A model generated the notes under the pieces. The model saw only the letters and a program-made list of their open reading frames with translations, was not told the origin of the DNA and searched no databases. Below, piece by piece: positions 20,608-33,456 of a stretch of DNA of 64,000 nt (its first letter is position 1; each line of letters starts with the position of its first letter). This DNA is from Platanthera guangdongensis (lineage: Eukaryota; Streptophyta; Magnoliopsida; Asparagales; Orchidaceae): NCBI GenBank assembly GCA_039583875.1, contig CM077153.1, forward strand, positions 112,960,568 to 113,024,567, read 5' to 3'. Position numbers and translations under genes: made by a program.

Positions 20608-22564
20608 TGATGGGCTAAAACCCGAACAGGCAAGTGTACCTGTCGAATTGTAGTATCAAGATCGTATTTAAATACGGGATTGTCAAATACTGCTACTCAC
20701 GCTCGAACTATTATCCTACCGAAAGAAAGTGAGTTTTGAGAATTTTTTTCGGAGAAAAACTAAAGATAATTTTTAGACGGAAAACTTATAATAAAAAAAT
20801 AGCATTTGATCAAAGATTCACCATAAAACGACATGAGAGGGATGAAAAGGTGTAGTTTTAAATTTGCAAATCATACTCGACCGTGACGGATCCGAAATTA
20901 GGAAATAATCTCGCTAGAGCATTAAATCCCCTGACTTATAGACGTTTTGACCGAAATCTCTTTCAAGTCAAAAAGGCCTAAAGCCGCATTATCGAGGTGA
21001 CCGCACTATTGGATTTGACTCCAATCCGGAAGATTTACGTCTTCCTATCTTTAGGGTTGCGTTCAACTCCTTCCTTCTTTGAGTTTTCACATTCACGAGC
21101 CTCTCGGCTACTCAAATATGAGATCCCAAGCCTACTACCGTATACCGGAAATACAGAGTCGACAAAATAAAAATAAAAGAAGGATCGAGTAAAATTAAGC
21201 AAGAATAAAACTATGAAATAAAAGAAACCATCATCTCATTTTATGGATCCTCATGATCGAAGGCTAAGAGAAATTAGCTACTCATAATTGAAAGGGAAGA
21301 AAAAACAAGATAAGAGAGGAACATTTGCATTACTTGAAAAAAGGAAAAGTACACAAAATAATAAAAAGACAAGACTTTGTTATGAAGAAAACTTGCAATA
21401 ATGAAAAATCTTATACAATAATGAAACTAACAATAACAACTCACAAGCACTCTCCACTCTCAAACTCAACACTCAAATTTAACTTAAAACTTCACTTCCC
21501 AAAATTCCTTCCTTGGCTTGAGGGATGGGGTGGCTTTTATAGGAGATGGAGAAGCTTCTAGATGATAGGAAATGAAGGGGACATGAAGGGTGGCCGGCCA
21601 TAGGCTTTGGAGAGGGGGAATGCATTTCATTTAATGAGGGGGAGAGAGGGAGGTGGGTTCAATGCATTGACTTTATGGAAATGAGAGTGGAAAATATAAA
21701 ATAGAGAGGGGGATGGATGTGGATTAAATGAAGGAAAAAAAGAAATAAAAGTGGGGGGAGAGAGAGGGGTGTCCGGCCATGTGCTGGGGAGGTGCATGAA
21801 TGAATTAAATTGAAGGGAGAGGGGGAAAATGAGTGGCCGGCCTAGACATGAATGTAGTGGGCTGCATCTATATGGGCTCGGGTAGCTTGAAGAGGGGCTG
21901 AATGCATCATGTGGGCTTCAAGTGAAAGGGCCGGGCTGCTCCATACTTCAAGGGCTGCATGTAGGGGGCTGCATCATAAGTGGCCGGGTTGCTCCATTGA
22001 AGTAAAGGGATGCTGCACTTGGAAGGGGCCGGGCTGCACCAATGAAGAAGGAATGCATCATGGAGGGCCGGCCATGCACTTCAAGGGCTGCTCCAATGAA
22101 GAGGGCTGCATGGGCTCAGGTTTTCGCTTGGAGGAGGATTTGTTGTAGGCTCGGGTAGGGTGTGCTCTTGCAAATGTGGGCTGTTTTGGTGGAAGAGGGC
22201 TGCTCCAACATCAAGGCTCAGGTAGCTTGCATGGCAGGCTGCTCAATGAAGGCCCGGGTAACATCAATTTCAGGGGGCTGCACCTACAAAAGAAATATAA
22301 AACATACATTAGTTATGTTAAAAACATTAATAACAAAAATAAGGTAGCATAAGAATAACAAAAATGCAAAAACATGAAATGACAAACAACAAACAAATAA
22401 AACGCAAAATGCAACATAACGAACAAAAAAAGAAATAAATATTAAAACATATTATAAAAAATAATACAACATAGCATACATAAAAAAAAAATAAAAATAG
22501 CACCTAAACCTAGAAAATTTTAAACTAAGCTAACACAAAACGTGATGACTAAAATTAGTCATCA
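20608..22564 (-). repeat. 3' LTR of the Athila-like element
   Basis: 1957 bp. In element sense it begins TGATGACTAATTTTAG and ends GGGTTTTAGCCCATCA. The region 21840-22270 is rich in GGGCTGC and TGCATCA repeats that give spurious short frames. No gene seen. Confidence 0.85.
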
Positions 22565-22579
22565 AAATCCCCCATGCTT
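22565..22579 (-). promoter_or_regulatory. Polypurine-tract candidate, Athila-like element
   Basis: AAGCATGGGGGATTT in element sense, directly before the 3' LTR. Confidence 0.6.
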
Positions 22580-24534
22580 AGACATTTGCTTGCCCTCAAG
22601 CAAATAGAAATAAAAACTAGGGAAAAACTAAAAAGATAAGAAAGCAAAAGATATATTTTATTTTTTGTAAGTTCCATAGTTAAGAAAACCAAAACATGAA
22701 AAATTAAACTATCCTAATTTCTATGTTGACAACTAGTGGGGTGAAGTGCACAATAGAAAACTTGAAAGTGGAGACCTAAAAATATCATTAGAACATAAAG
22801 AAAATTTACATATTTCTAAATCTTAAAACAAGGCATCCATAACTATAAGAAAATAAGAAAAGCAAAAGTAAATGTTCTAATTAAACGGCGCATTAAACGA
22901 ACTACTAGATTACTAGAATAACAATTACCCCTAAGTCACCTCAAGATAACCTCCAAAGAAATCCAGCAATGACGGTGGCCATTGGGTTGTCCATTCTCAC
23001 TCTCTCCACTATGCAATTCACGTTCTAAAGATCAAAAGGACTTAAATAGGCGTAATGACTTGGCTTAGGCAAATGATTAGGAAGTCAAAAGCAAAGATAA
23101 AAATGATGGCTAAGACACACACTAAATCAAGGTTGAGCTCAAAATAAATAAACTGTAACCAAAATGAGAAATGACAAGTATGTTATTTCTCCAATTCAAA
23201 CTACAAAACAAGGCCATGAAATTCTTTTTTCTTTCTTTTAAAAATTTGGCCACAAATAAACTTTTTCTCTCGTTTTTTTGATTTGATAACATTTTGATAA
23301 TAACTCTTTTTTCTTCATAAAAGAGAGCTCCAAATGGAAACTAATAATTTTCCTTTTCATTTTCAAAGATAATAACCCTTCACAAACATAATATTCAAGC
23401 TCAAAGTTTAGTGTGAAATAGGAAAGGCATTTTGGCTTTGGCGAAATAATGAAATGAAAGGTGGAGCTAAAAATAAAGAAACATGGAAAAAACCCAAAAA
23501 TTGTTTTGCAACGGTGAAAATTTTTTGGTGGGCAAAAAGGCTCAAACGAATCAAATGGTGGCCTAAATCATTTCTAAAGTACGTGAAAAACGGCGCAAAT
23601 GCTTCGAAAGTAGCTAGGGACAAGTTCTAGACACAAAAAAAGTATTACCTCACAAATGAAAAAGAGGTAATGTTACCTCGCAACCATTCATACGCAACTA
23701 ACGGAATAAAAAGAAGACTACAAATTGCTAACTTATAACGTAAAAAACAGATGCCTATATTTAAGAACAAGAAATTAGTAAAACTAAGCTATGTAAGAAT
23801 GATAAATTTAGAAACCAAATCAAAGAAATCTAAATAAAACTAAGGAACCGCACGGGTCTATACATCACTAGAAGAAACATAAAAATAAAGATAGAAAATA
23901 ATTTTAGATTTTGATTTTCAAGTAGATTTTAGCAATTTTTTTTTGATTTTTGTTTTTATAGATTTTTTTCTTTTTTTTATTTCTGATAACAGTAAAATAA
24001 AAGTAATACTAAAGAAGTTTAACAAAATTATACTAATTTTTTAGATTTTGATTTTAAGAAAGCAAAAGAGTTTTCGATTTTTCAAAGAAAAAGGAAAAAA
24101 GAAACTAACTAAACCCTCCCCCAAGCTTAGATTCTTCATTGTCCTCAATGAAATAAACAAAAAGAAGAAAGAGAAGGAGACTGAGAGGGAGAGAAAAATG
24201 CAGGAAGTAAATAAAATAAAAAAACAGGACTTACCCGGGTTTGTGGGATGAAGGCGGATGTCGCTCCCCCATGCTTGCTTTTTAGTGCATTTGATCGTCA
24301 GAAGGTTTGACTTGATCCATCTTTATATCAGCAACATTGGAGCGGCGGTCAAGAACTTGCTTGGTTGGCCTCTGGAAGGAAGAGCAAAATAAACGCAGAA
24401 AAAATAGAGTTCGTGGGCAGGTACCCAAGATTGTTCTTTATTACAACAATTTAAAGTCCGAATAAAATTAAACGTTTCATAATAATAATAATAATAAGTC
24501 CAAAAATAAAAATGTTCCACAACAAGATAAATAT
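22580..24534. other. Non-coding tail of the Athila-like element
   Basis: About 2 kb, AT-rich, between pol and the 3' LTR. Many Athila elements carry an env-like gene here. I see none: only short frames and A/T runs. Confidence 0.6.
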
Positions 24535-25788
24535 TTAAGAGTCCAAGACAATATCCTCCGTTGCAGGAGAAACAGAATCATTTGAAAAATAAAGTTTAAG
24601 TCTATGCCCATTCACTTTAAAATCACCCTTATCGGGGTGCGAAAGAAACACAGTTCTATAAGGATAAACGTCCTTGACCGTAAATGGTCCAGACCATCTA
24701 GATTTAAGTTTGCCAGGAAAAAGACGTAGGCAAGAATTGAAAAGAAGAACGTGATCGCCAGGTTTAAACGTTTTAGGATGACGCAAGTTCTTATCGTGAT
24801 AAAGTTTCGTGCGTTTTTTATAAATTTTATTATTTTCATAAGCGTATGCTTGCCACTCGTCAAGCTCATTTAGTTAGGTTTTTCTATGCTCACCGACCGA
24901 GTGCAGATCAAAATTAAAAAACTTTAACGCCCAATACGCACGGTGCTCTACTTCTACCGGGAGATGACACGATTTTCCGTAGACTAGTCGGAAAGGAGTA
25001 CAACCAATAGTGGTCTTGTACGATGTTCGATATGCCCAAAGAGCATCGTCTAATTTTAAAGACCAATCCTTACGGGAAGTAGAAATGGTTTTTTCCAAAA
25101 TTCTTTTAAGCTCTCGATTGACTACCTCGACCTGACCGTTAGTTTGGGGGTGATAAGCAGTTGATAGTTTATGCGTAACGCCATATTTAGTTAAAGCTTT
25201 AGCGAGTTGATCGTTGCAAAAATGACTTCCCCTATCACTAACGATCGCTCGAGGAAAACCAAAATGAGAAAATATTTTTTTAAGAAAGGAAACTACGATG
25301 CGAGTATCATTTCTTGGTAAAGCTTGGGCCTCCGCCAACCTGGAAACATAATCTACTGCGACTAGAATATATTTATTTCCTAAACTTGAGGGAAACGGGT
25401 CTACAAAGTCAATGCCCCATAAATCAAAAACTTCGCATTCCAGAAAATAATTTTGTTCCATTTCATTTTTATTAGATAAGTTTCCAGTCCGCTGGCACCG
25501 ATCACACCCGCTCACAAAGAGTTGCGCATCTTTAAATATGCTTGGCCAGTAAAAGCCAGCACTAAGCACTTTGTGGGCGGTGCGGTTTGCTTGAAAATGC
25601 CCTCCAGTCGGACCTTCATGAACATGCTTTAAAATTTGTTGACCTTCTTCCCGGGAAACACATCTTCTAACCACCTGATCCACACAAATGCGAAATAGAA
25701 AGGGGTCCTCCCTAAAATAATACTTCAACTCCAAAAAGAATTTCTTCTTTTGGTGAGAAGAGTATTCTTTTGGAAGGGCCCGGGCCAC
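24535..25788 (-). pseudogene. Integrase region, Athila-like Pol
   Basis: Opens with RNase H/integrase linker sequence, then a zinc-binding HHCC domain (H-x3-H in [10 protein letters not shown], then CDRCQRTG) at about 25600-25490. The catalytic core has D in WGIDFVDPF (about 25410), D in SDRGSHF and E in [10 protein letters not shown] (about 25130). Reads open to 24874. The C-terminal module, FKPGDHVLLF to RWSGPF, continues at 24786-24535 in the same frame after a stop. Would insert the element DNA into the chromosome. The residues and the DVWGIDF-like motif are typical of the Athila clade. Broken by at least one stop. Confidence 0.8.
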
Positions 25789-25812
25789 AAGATGATTGGC
25801 TAGATCGGCAAA

Positions 25813-26256
25813 TCAGGGGGTAGAAGAAGAAATGTTTAAAAGTCGTTCATCCGGAAAAGAGTCATTAATAAAATTTTCATTTAAAATATCAAGTTTGGGA
25901 TTTTCAAGACGAGAAAGATGATCAGCTGCTAGGTTTTCCACTCCTTTCTTATCTCGAATCTCCAAGTCGAATTCTTGAGGTAAGAGGATCAAGCGAATAA
26001 GATGCGGCTTGGCATCTGGTTTAGAAAGGAGGTACCTCAAAGCGGAATGATCCGTAAAAACAATAACTTTAGCAAGAGTAACGTACGGTCGGAATTTATC
26101 AAAAGCAAAAATAACAGCTAAAAGTTCTTTCTTCGTCGTGGTGTAATTTTCTTGAGCAGAAGTTGGAGTTTTACTAGCATAGAAAATCGGATGAAAGTTC
26201 TTAGCAATTCGTTGTCCTAGAACCGCACCTACCGCATGACTACTCAACTCACACAT
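25813..26256 (-). pseudogene. RNase H region, Athila-like Pol
   Basis: Ty3/gypsy RNase H: AVGAVLGQR, then the conserved PIFYASKT and YTTTKKELLAVIFAFDKFRPY with the catalytic E, VIVFTDHSALRYL with D, and a C-terminal ADHLSR. In frame with the reverse transcriptase piece at 26967-26311 and the integrase after it; separated from both by stop codons. Would degrade the RNA strand during reverse transcription. Confidence 0.75.
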
Positions 26257-26310
26257 TATTTCGAATGGTAAATCTCAAACTGGGGCGATCATAATAGGAG
26301 CATTTATAAG

Positions 26311-27460
26311 TTAGGATTTAATTAATTCAAACAAAGCGAGACAAGATTCATCAAAAACGAAAGGCGTTTCTTTTTCGAGAAGGTGGGTGAGAGGCTTAGT
26401 AATTTTTGAAAAGTCTTTAATGAATCGTCGATAAAAACCCGCTTGCCCTAAAAAACTTCTAATCGTTTTAATATTTGTAGGCGGCGGTAACTTTTCAATT
26501 AATTCAATTTTTGTCTTGTCCACTTCAATTCCCTTAGAGGAAATCTTATGGCCAAGGACTAAGCCTTCACGCACCATAAAGTGGCACTTCTCCCAATTTA
26601 AAACTGAGTTGGTTTCTTCGCAGCGTTGTAAAACTTTTTCCAAATTTTCTAAACATAAGTCAAAGGAGTCGCCAAAAACAGAAAAATCGTCCATAAATAC
26701 TTCCATAATATTTTCTACGTATTTATCAAAAGTAGCAAGCATACACCGCTGAAAGGTAACAGGTGCGTTGCATAACCCGAAAAACATTCTACGATAAGCA
26801 AAAGTTCTGAAGGGGCAAGTGAATGCTGTCTTCTCTTGGTCCTCGGGTGCGATAGGGATTTGAAAATGCCCCGAGAGACCGTCGAGGAAGCAATAAAAAT
26901 TGTGCTCGGATAAACGTTCTAAAATTTGATCGATAAAGGGAGGGGAAGTGATCTTTTCGAGTGGCATCGTTTAGCTTACGGTAATCGATGCACATCCTCC
27001 ATCCCGTTATCGTCCTAGTTGGAATTAAGTCATTATTTTCGTTCGTTACTACCGTGATCCCACCCTTCTTAGGAACAACCTGGACCGGACTTACCCACTG
27101 ACTATCGGAAATCGGATAAATTATCCCCGCATCTAATAACTTAAGCACCTCTTCCTTCAAAACCTCTTTCATATTCAGATTAAGACGACGTTGTGGTTGG
27201 ACTACACCCTTAGGATTATTTTCAAAAAATATTTTATGAGTACAAAAAGAAGGGCTTATGCCAGAAATGTCGGAAATTTGCCACGCTATAGCTCGGCGAT
27301 GCTTTTGTAGTACTTCGATCAACTGATCGTTTTCGGATTGAGAAAGATATGCCGAGATTATAACGGGCAATTTAGAATTTTTTTCAAGAAAGGCATATTT
27401 TAGATGATCAGGGAGTGGTTTTAAATCAAGATGGGGCGGTTCATCATAAGAGTTTTTCAA
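26311..27460 (-). pseudogene. Reverse transcriptase region, Athila-like Pol, frameshifted
   Basis: Two frames overlap here: 27460-26789 (linker and fingers, SQWVSPVQVVPKKGG, GWRMCIDYRKLNDATRKDHFP) and 26967-26311 (palm, FYCFLDGLSGHFQIPI, TFAYRRMFFGLCNAP, and VFMDDFSVF with the FMDD catalytic motif near 26690). The switch near 26960 marks a small indel. FMDD in place of YVDD is usual in Athila. Copies element RNA into DNA in the family; inactive as read. Confidence 0.8.
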
Positions 27461-27463
27461 ATT

Positions 27464-28263
27464 CTATTCTTTTTCAAAAATATGATTTTCATACTTTTTT
27501 CTACCAAAGACAGAATCATTTTCAAAATTTGCTTGTAATGACATAACTGTGTTTTCAAAATCATATGAAGAAATTTCAGAAAAAGAAGAGGAAAATTCAT
27601 TTGAAGAAATGTTAGAAAGAGAAAGTGAAGAATCTTCAATTAAAACATCAAGAAAGAAGCATGAATCATCATTTTTTAAAGAGTTTTTCATTGATTGATT
27701 GATAGAAAATGTGACCTCATCATCTCCCACACACAAAAACAACTTTTTGTTACTAAGATCGATGACCGCTCTAGAGGTGGCTAGGAAGGGTCGACCAAGG
27801 ATCAGAGGGACCTCGACGTCCTCTTCAATATCGAGAATGACAAAATCCACCGGGAAGATGAATTTGTCGACCTTTCTAGCACGTCCTCAATGATACCTAA
27901 AGGATACTTAATTGACCTATCAGCTAACTAGATACTCATTATTGTAGGGCTAAGAGTGCCCAATCCTAGCTTTTTGAATAAAGAAAAGGGCATCAAATTG
28001 ATGCTCGCTCCTAGATCCGCTAACGCATTTTTAACAAACAGATCACCAAAAACGCAAGGAATGGAAAAACTACCCAGATCGTTTATATTTTTAGGAAGAT
28101 TAGAGTTTTTAACGACCGTCGAGCATTCTTCATTTAAGGTTACATGCGATAAATTTTCCAATTTCGTCTTGTTCGTTAATAAATCCTTAAGATATTTTGC
28201 ATACTTAGGCATTTGACTAATTGCTTCATGAAATGGCAAATTAATATGAATTTGTTTGAACAT
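27464..28263 (-). pseudogene. Protease and N-terminal Pol region, Athila-like
   Basis: Pieces in different frames: 28263-27928 (FKQIHINLPFHEAISQMPKY, then ALADLGASINLMPFSLFKKLGLG, the Athila aspartic protease signature, with D-L-G in place of D-T/S-G) and 27850-27464 (DFVILDIEEDVEVPLILGRPFLATSRAVID). Together they match the usual Athila order Gag-protease-RT. The protease would process the polyprotein. At least one frameshift lies near 27900. Confidence 0.7.
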
Positions 28264-28339
28264 TTCAAGGAAGCGTTGGTACTGATCGTCTAGTTTTTCT
28301 TTTCTAAGTCGAGCCGGATAAGTAGGTGGCGGAAATTCT

Positions 28340-29956
28340 TTATAACAACCGGAGCATCATTTTGAACGTCATCATTTTCTTTTCCAAAATTAGAAAAACA
28401 GAAATATCTTTTTCTTTATCTAAAGTAGATTTTTCATTTCCAAAAGTTGATTTATCATTTTCCGTGGGGTTAATTGTTTCCACAACAGGAGGGACAATCA
28501 CCTTTGGCTCTTCCCTGGTGGTGGGCTCGTTAATAACCTTACCGCTCCGAAGGGAAATCGCATTTGCGTGCTCTCTTGGGTTAGGTTCAGTGTTCGAGGG
28601 AAGAGTTCCAGGTGGTCTCGCGAAAAAAGCCTTGGCAAGTTGCCCGACCTGGTTTTCTAAACTTTTCACCGACTCTGTTAAGTTTCTAATAGTAGCATCA
28701 TTCGAGCTTATATATTTAGAAAGTATTTCCTCCAAAGATGGAGTTTTTTTGAAAATTTTGGTTTTGATATTGTGGTGGTGGTGGTGGAGTGAAATCATGT
28801 GGTAGACGTGCAACATTAGCAGGGTTACTCCAAGAAAAATTAGGATGGTTACGCCATCCAGGATTATAAGAGTTCGAAGAAGAATTAAAACCAGGAGGTG
28901 CAGAAAAATTAGAAAAACATAAAAATTATTGGCAGAATTATTTTGAGCAGGCCTGGGTATGTTTCCCAGATAATCCACCTGCTCGGCAGCAGCAGCATTC
29001 GCATTTTCATATACCTTAGCGGCGGAGGAAGCAGTCATCCCCGAAATCTTCTTGTTCAGCATTTCCACTTGCAACGCTAGTTGCAAAATCGAGTCCACCT
29101 CATAGATACCTGCAGGTTTATTTGGGAGAGTCCTAGGCGAGTTCCACTGAAAAGTGTTCATCGCCATGTCCTCTATAAGCTCAAGAGCGACTTCTGGAGT
29201 TTTGCGGTCCAAAGAACCAGCGGAAGCGGCATCTATCATTTGCTTAGTTTCTTGATTTAGCTCATTGAAAAATGTCTGAACCTGTAACCATATAGGCAGA
29301 GCATGATGGGGGCAGCTTCTCAAAAGTTCCTTAAACCTCTCCCAAGTGTCATAGCGGGTCTCTGAAGCAATTTGAGAGTACGAAGTTATATCATTTCTTA
29401 GCTTACCAGTTTTGGCAGGGAGGGGGGGGGGGGGGGTATAACGAGAGAGAAACTTTTCAGTTAAAATGTTCCAAGTAGTGATTGATCCTCTTGGAAGAGA
29501 ACTCAACCACCGTTTGGCTTTAGTTCTTAAGGAGAACGGGAAGAGTCTTAGCCTTATAGCATTGTCTGAGACACCATTTATTTTGAAGGTGTCACAGATT
29601 TCAAGAAAATTGGCAATATGCAAGTTCGGATCTTCATCTTGTAATCCGTCGAACTGTACATATTGCTGCACCATTTGTATGATGCTAGGCTTAAGCTCGA
29701 AGTTATTGTTCGCAATTGCAGGTCGAACAATTCTTGTTTCACTCCCCTCCAGGTTGGGTCGAGCATAATCGGACATGGTCCTTTGCTGAGCCATTCTTGG
29801 GTTGGGATCTCCCATTTCAGAATTAAAATTACAATCACCGTCGGAATCCTGAACCACTGTTTGAGAAGTGGAACCACTGAATCGTAAGTTTCTCCGAAAG
29901 GAGCGTTCAATTTCTGGGTCTAAGTCAACAAGTAGCGACGGATTCGTGCGGGTCAT
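28340..29956 (-). pseudogene. Gag of the Athila-like element
   Basis: Starts at ATG 29956, about 155 bp after the primer site. It opens with DPEIERSFRRNLR; the Gag core follows (IANFLEICDTFKINGVS, LRLFPFSLRTKAKRWLSSLP, ITTWNILTEKFLSRY, about 29560-29410), then QVQTFFNELN and MIDAASAGSL typical of Athila. A run of about 15 C in coding sense near 29420-29440 encodes a proline run. A stretch near 28900 reads as hydrophobic residues out of family character, suggesting a local frameshift pair. Near-complete in length but likely damaged. Forms the particle in the family. Confidence 0.8.
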
Positions 29957-30110
29957 GCACTAAGAAAATTAGAAGGATAATAAAGGAAAGAAAAAAGAGA
30001 AAACCGGAAATAGAAACTTGGAGAAGAAAGTAGAGAAAGGTAAAATCCTTTTTTTATTTTTTTTGCAGAAGTAATAGCGTAAGCGCTTTCTTAATATTGA
30101 CGAAAAAAGC

Positions 30111-30129
30111 GTCCCCGGCAACGGCGCCA
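30111..30129 (-). promoter_or_regulatory. Primer binding site (tRNA-Asp), Athila-like element
   Basis: TGGCGCCGTTGCCGGGGAC on the minus strand, 6 nt from the 5' LTR. It is complementary to the 3' end of plant tRNA-Asp, as known for Athila and relatives. Confidence 0.9.
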
Positions 30130-30135
30130 AAAACT

Positions 30136-30546
30136 TGATGGGCTAAAACCCGAACAGACAAGTGTACCAGTCGAATTGTAGTATCAAGGTCGTATTTAAA
30201 CACGGGGTTGTCAAATACTGCTACTCACGCTTAAACTATTATCCTACAGAAAGAATGTGAGTTTTGAGAATTTTTTCGGAGAAAAACTAAAGATAATTTT
30301 TAGACGGAAAACTTATAATAAAAAAATAGTATTCGATCGAAGATTCACCATAAAATGAAATGAGAGGGATGAAAAGGCATAGTTTTAAATTTGCAAATCA
30401 TACTCGACCGTGACGGATCTGAAATTAGGAGATAATCTCGCTAGAGCATTAAATCTCTTTCAAGTCAAAAAGGTCTAAAGCCGCATTAGCGAGGTGACCC
30501 ACACTACTGGATTTGACTCCAATCCGGAAGATTTATGTCATCCTAC
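30136..30546 (-). repeat. 5' LTR of the Athila-like element, inner piece
   Basis: TGATGGGCTAAAACCC at 30136 matches the LTR end at 20608. Continues at 43570 beyond element T. Confidence 0.85.
30542..30546 (+). other. Target duplication of element T, left
   Basis: CCTAC, repeated exactly at 43565-43569. Confidence 0.9.
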
Positions 30547-31298
30547 TGTTGATGCACGAAAACACAAGAGGGGTCGAGCACCACCAGCTAACGGTTCGAA
30601 CACCGGGGAAAAGGGAGACTGCGAGTAGTGATCTACTAAGCGGATGAGGGCAGGAAGAAGAGCAGGGCCGTGAACCACGGCAACAACAGACTTCGCCCGT
30701 CGCGGCCTGAATGCCTCTCTTGCGACGGGCTTTCCCTTGATTGAAGAAGGATTTGGTTACAAGTGAAAAGAAAAGCTGGACAAGAGCAAAGCGAGGGGGA
30801 GTCCGCAAGGCACAAGATTCGAGTCCGCAGCCTGTAACAAGTAGGCTCCTGGGTCCGAGTCAGCGTGACTTGGGTGCACCACCTACCCCCTATTTATAGG
30901 ATAGGGGGCCTGCCCAAACGGGCAGGGCTAAAATAACCGGCTGCCCAGGGTGCAGGAGAACCGAGCAGCGGTGACGGGAAGCAAAAAGAAAGAACACGCC
31001 AGTCCGCGCAGAAGGGGCAGACTGGGCTCGCGGACTGGAGCTCCCACTGCTATTGGGCGCGATCCTGCTGGAGGGCGGCGGCCTGGGCGGACGAGACACT
31101 GCATCCGCCGCTATAGAGAATCTGATACCCCAAGTACTAGCAGACTGAGCGGACAGGTCCTTGTGTCCGCTACTGGGGTACCATCCTTGGTGTCCGATTG
31201 GTGACCTTGCCGGACTGGGCGGACTGACAAATCGCGTCCGCGCCTGTTGAAAGGGGGCTTTGGAATCTTGCAGGATGTTGCGGACTGAGGGATTAACA
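30547..31298 (-). repeat. 3' LTR of element T
   Basis: 752 bp, TGTTGATGCACG to GATTAACA on the plus strand. TATA box TATAAATAG at 30890-30898 (minus). A palindrome with arms GCCTGCCC and GGGCAGGGC lies beside it at 30908-30928. LTR hairpin stem GCCCGTCGC/GCGACGGGC at 30695-30703 and 30722-30730. Confidence 0.9.
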
Positions 31299-31300
31299 TA

Positions 31301-31316
31301 ATCCCCGCACATTTTT
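31301..31316 (-). promoter_or_regulatory. Polypurine-tract candidate, element T
   Basis: AAAAATGTGCGGGGAT in element sense, 2 bp from the 3' LTR, the same as in element A. Confidence 0.65.
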
Positions 31317-31387
31317 AAGTTTCCAGAAAACTTCGAAAATGTTTTCTTAACTGCCGAGTCCGCAAGCCTCGAAAATGTCGCCAACGC

Positions 31388-31396
31388 TATAAATAT
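31388..31396 (+). promoter_or_regulatory. TATA box of aORF1, element T
   Basis: TATAAATAT, 84-92 bp before the aORF1 ATG at 31480 and outside the LTR. Confidence 0.5.
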
Positions 31397-31479
31397 TGCT
31401 GGAGGGCCTGGAACTGTTGAGAATCTCGATCGACACGGGGCGCTACTCACCACATGTGGTCTCCACTTTCTAGTCCGGC

Positions 31480-33456
31480 ATGGCAAGGCTTGGAGCTTTC
31501 TTCTCTAGTCTCACTGCAAAAGGCGACACAGAACTGACAATGCCTATGAAGACCAAGAAGATAGCAAAGAGGTCGACAAAAAAGGATCTTGTCCGCCCCA
31601 CAGGAGAGAGTTCCCACAGCCAAAAGCCTGCAGAGAAAGCAGTCCGCCGAACCGACATATCTGCTCGCGAGGATGCCACAGTCGACGCTGAACCGTTGAG
31701 AAGTGAGAAGATGGTGACCCTGTCGGACTCTACCCCTTCCCAGAAAACTGCAACCTCGACGGACACCGTTGGTTAACACATTGAGGCTGTGATATCTTCT
31801 CCAAATGCCCAGGTGCCTATTGTTAACTTGGATGAAGAAGATAGGCGGACTGAGGAAGAGGACGACGCGCCCTCAAAGGCGTTGACTGCTGCGAACCCTG
31901 AGCCTGTCCGTGAAAACCAGCCCGACTTAGGGGGATCCGCAGTGGATTCTGCTGAGAAGACTGCTAAAAGAAAGAAGAGGAAGAGGGACGGGGCGACCGT
32001 CGCCGAGCGGGTTGAGAAGAAACTGCGCGCGATGAAGGAAAAGAACGTCTCCAAGCGGACTGGGGATGCAGACTTACAACACAGACCGCGCGACAAAGAA
32101 GTCCCTGACAGCGATCTGGTTACACCGGAGGCCCAAATCCAGGGAGATAATTCCCTTTCCACGGTCAGTCTAACCACTGATGAGATATTAGATTTGATAG
32201 ACGTCAACGAAGTAGATCTAATCAACGAATCCCTGCTGATTGTACATCAGCAATTTGATGCGGAGGCCACTGGGGATAAGGGTGACGAACTCCCTTCCTT
32301 GTCCGCTGCGGAGGAAGAGGAGAGAGAGAGGCTGAAGGAGAAGATAGAGGAGCAGAAGAAACAAATCGTTGCTCATGTTGCTGCGGTGGGGGCGGCCTCG
32401 AAGCAGGTCGCGACGGATAAAGCCGCTGAGGATCTGCGGATTGCTGCGGAGCTGCTGCGGTCAGGTAAACTTCAACCGCCGCCTAAATACTTTAAGCGTC
32501 AGTGGCTTTACAGGTCGCCGCCGCGGACGTCAAGACCAATCAAAATCATCACCAAGACAGACGATATTGTGGTTTCATCAAGTGCGGCTGCCGAGAAAAG
32601 AGCAAAGGTTCACCGTGAATGGAAGAAGCGGTTAAGCGCCTTTGACCCGGAGCGGTCAAGGCGGCCAATCATCTTCGATAGTCGGCAACTCGCTGCTGCT
32701 ATGTCTAAAAGTGATCTTTCATCCTTTCTTTGCGTCCGCCGCGAACTGCATTTGAATGTGAAATTGACTTTGTTTGTTGCAGGTAGAAAGTCGCCGCCGG
32801 GCTCCATCGAGAGTGACGAGATCGTGGTCACACCAAGTACTGGTGCTGACGCGGTCTCGCACGTGGAACCCGCGGGGGATGAGCCGCCCAGCCTGGATAT
32901 TATTAAAGAGTTAGAGAAGAAATTCCAAGCTGAAATGCAATGTGTTAAAGCAGAGTTAGAGAAGTCAGAGGAGCGCGAGAGGGCGTCCGCGGCGCGTGAA
33001 AAAGGGTCCGCTGAGCGCGAGAATGCCCTAAAAGACCAGATCGCCAGCATCTTGAGAGCGCTGGAGAGGTCTGAAAGGGAGAAGAAGAGGCTTGTGGATG
33101 ACGTCATATTCTATAAAGGCAAGCACTTGGCGTCAGCGCGCGAAGGAAAAGGGAAGCAGGCTGCTGAGGTCGTTGAGCAGAGGCCGCGAGTGTCAGATCG
33201 CGCTGCTCCAGAGATCGCCGCACCGGCAGGCGGTGTCCAACAATCTGCGGATGAGGAGCCGAGGTCGGCGACGGAGCCAATGGTGCCCCTCAGTCGGGTG
33301 GATCGGGAAGCTGCTCATATGCACCGGACCATAAATGTTATTCATCATCACCTCTGCCGCGTGTACAGCGAGATTCTACAGATAAGCGACCAAGCATCTC
33401 ATTTATGCAGAGACGGGGCAGAAAGGCCGGCGCGGACCGATAATAGGGACCGCTGA
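31480..33456 (+). pseudogene. aORF1 of element T: antisense coiled-coil protein, one internal stop
   Basis: One frame from ATG 31480 to TGA 33456, interrupted only by TAA at 31774-31776. The N-terminal 100 residues are basic and serine/threonine-rich. A segment near 32040-32110 (KRTGDADLQHRPRDKEVP) matches the A copy (EKTGADSLQHRPHEKEVL), proving homology. A charged coiled coil (about 32290-32420), a basic block ending ERSRRP, then a second coiled coil (about 32930-33110) follow. The last 65 residues (MVPLSRVDREAAHMHRTINV onward) are the conserved C-terminal domain. An AG acceptor-like site at 32782 may end an intron that is translated in the long frame. No match to a known enzyme. It runs convergent to gag-pol. 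Confidence 0.65.

Noticed and set aside
21840..22300. Cysteine-rich small proteins in the Athila LTR (also 44400-44880)
   Set aside because: Built from TGC/GGGCTGC repeats; start and stop differ between the two LTR copies.
22580..24534. Env-like gene expected in an Athila element
   Set aside because: Only short frames; no signal peptide, transmembrane segment or similarity that I recognise.
29420..29440. Long G run as a functional quadruplex site
   Set aside because: A single homopolymer within gag; length is prone to sequencing error and it is not shared by the other elements.
30950..31300. Reading frames inside the T LTRs (and 43159-43587)
   Set aside because: Present in several frames at once, GC-rich low-complexity translation, and not conserved in the other Tat-like LTRs.
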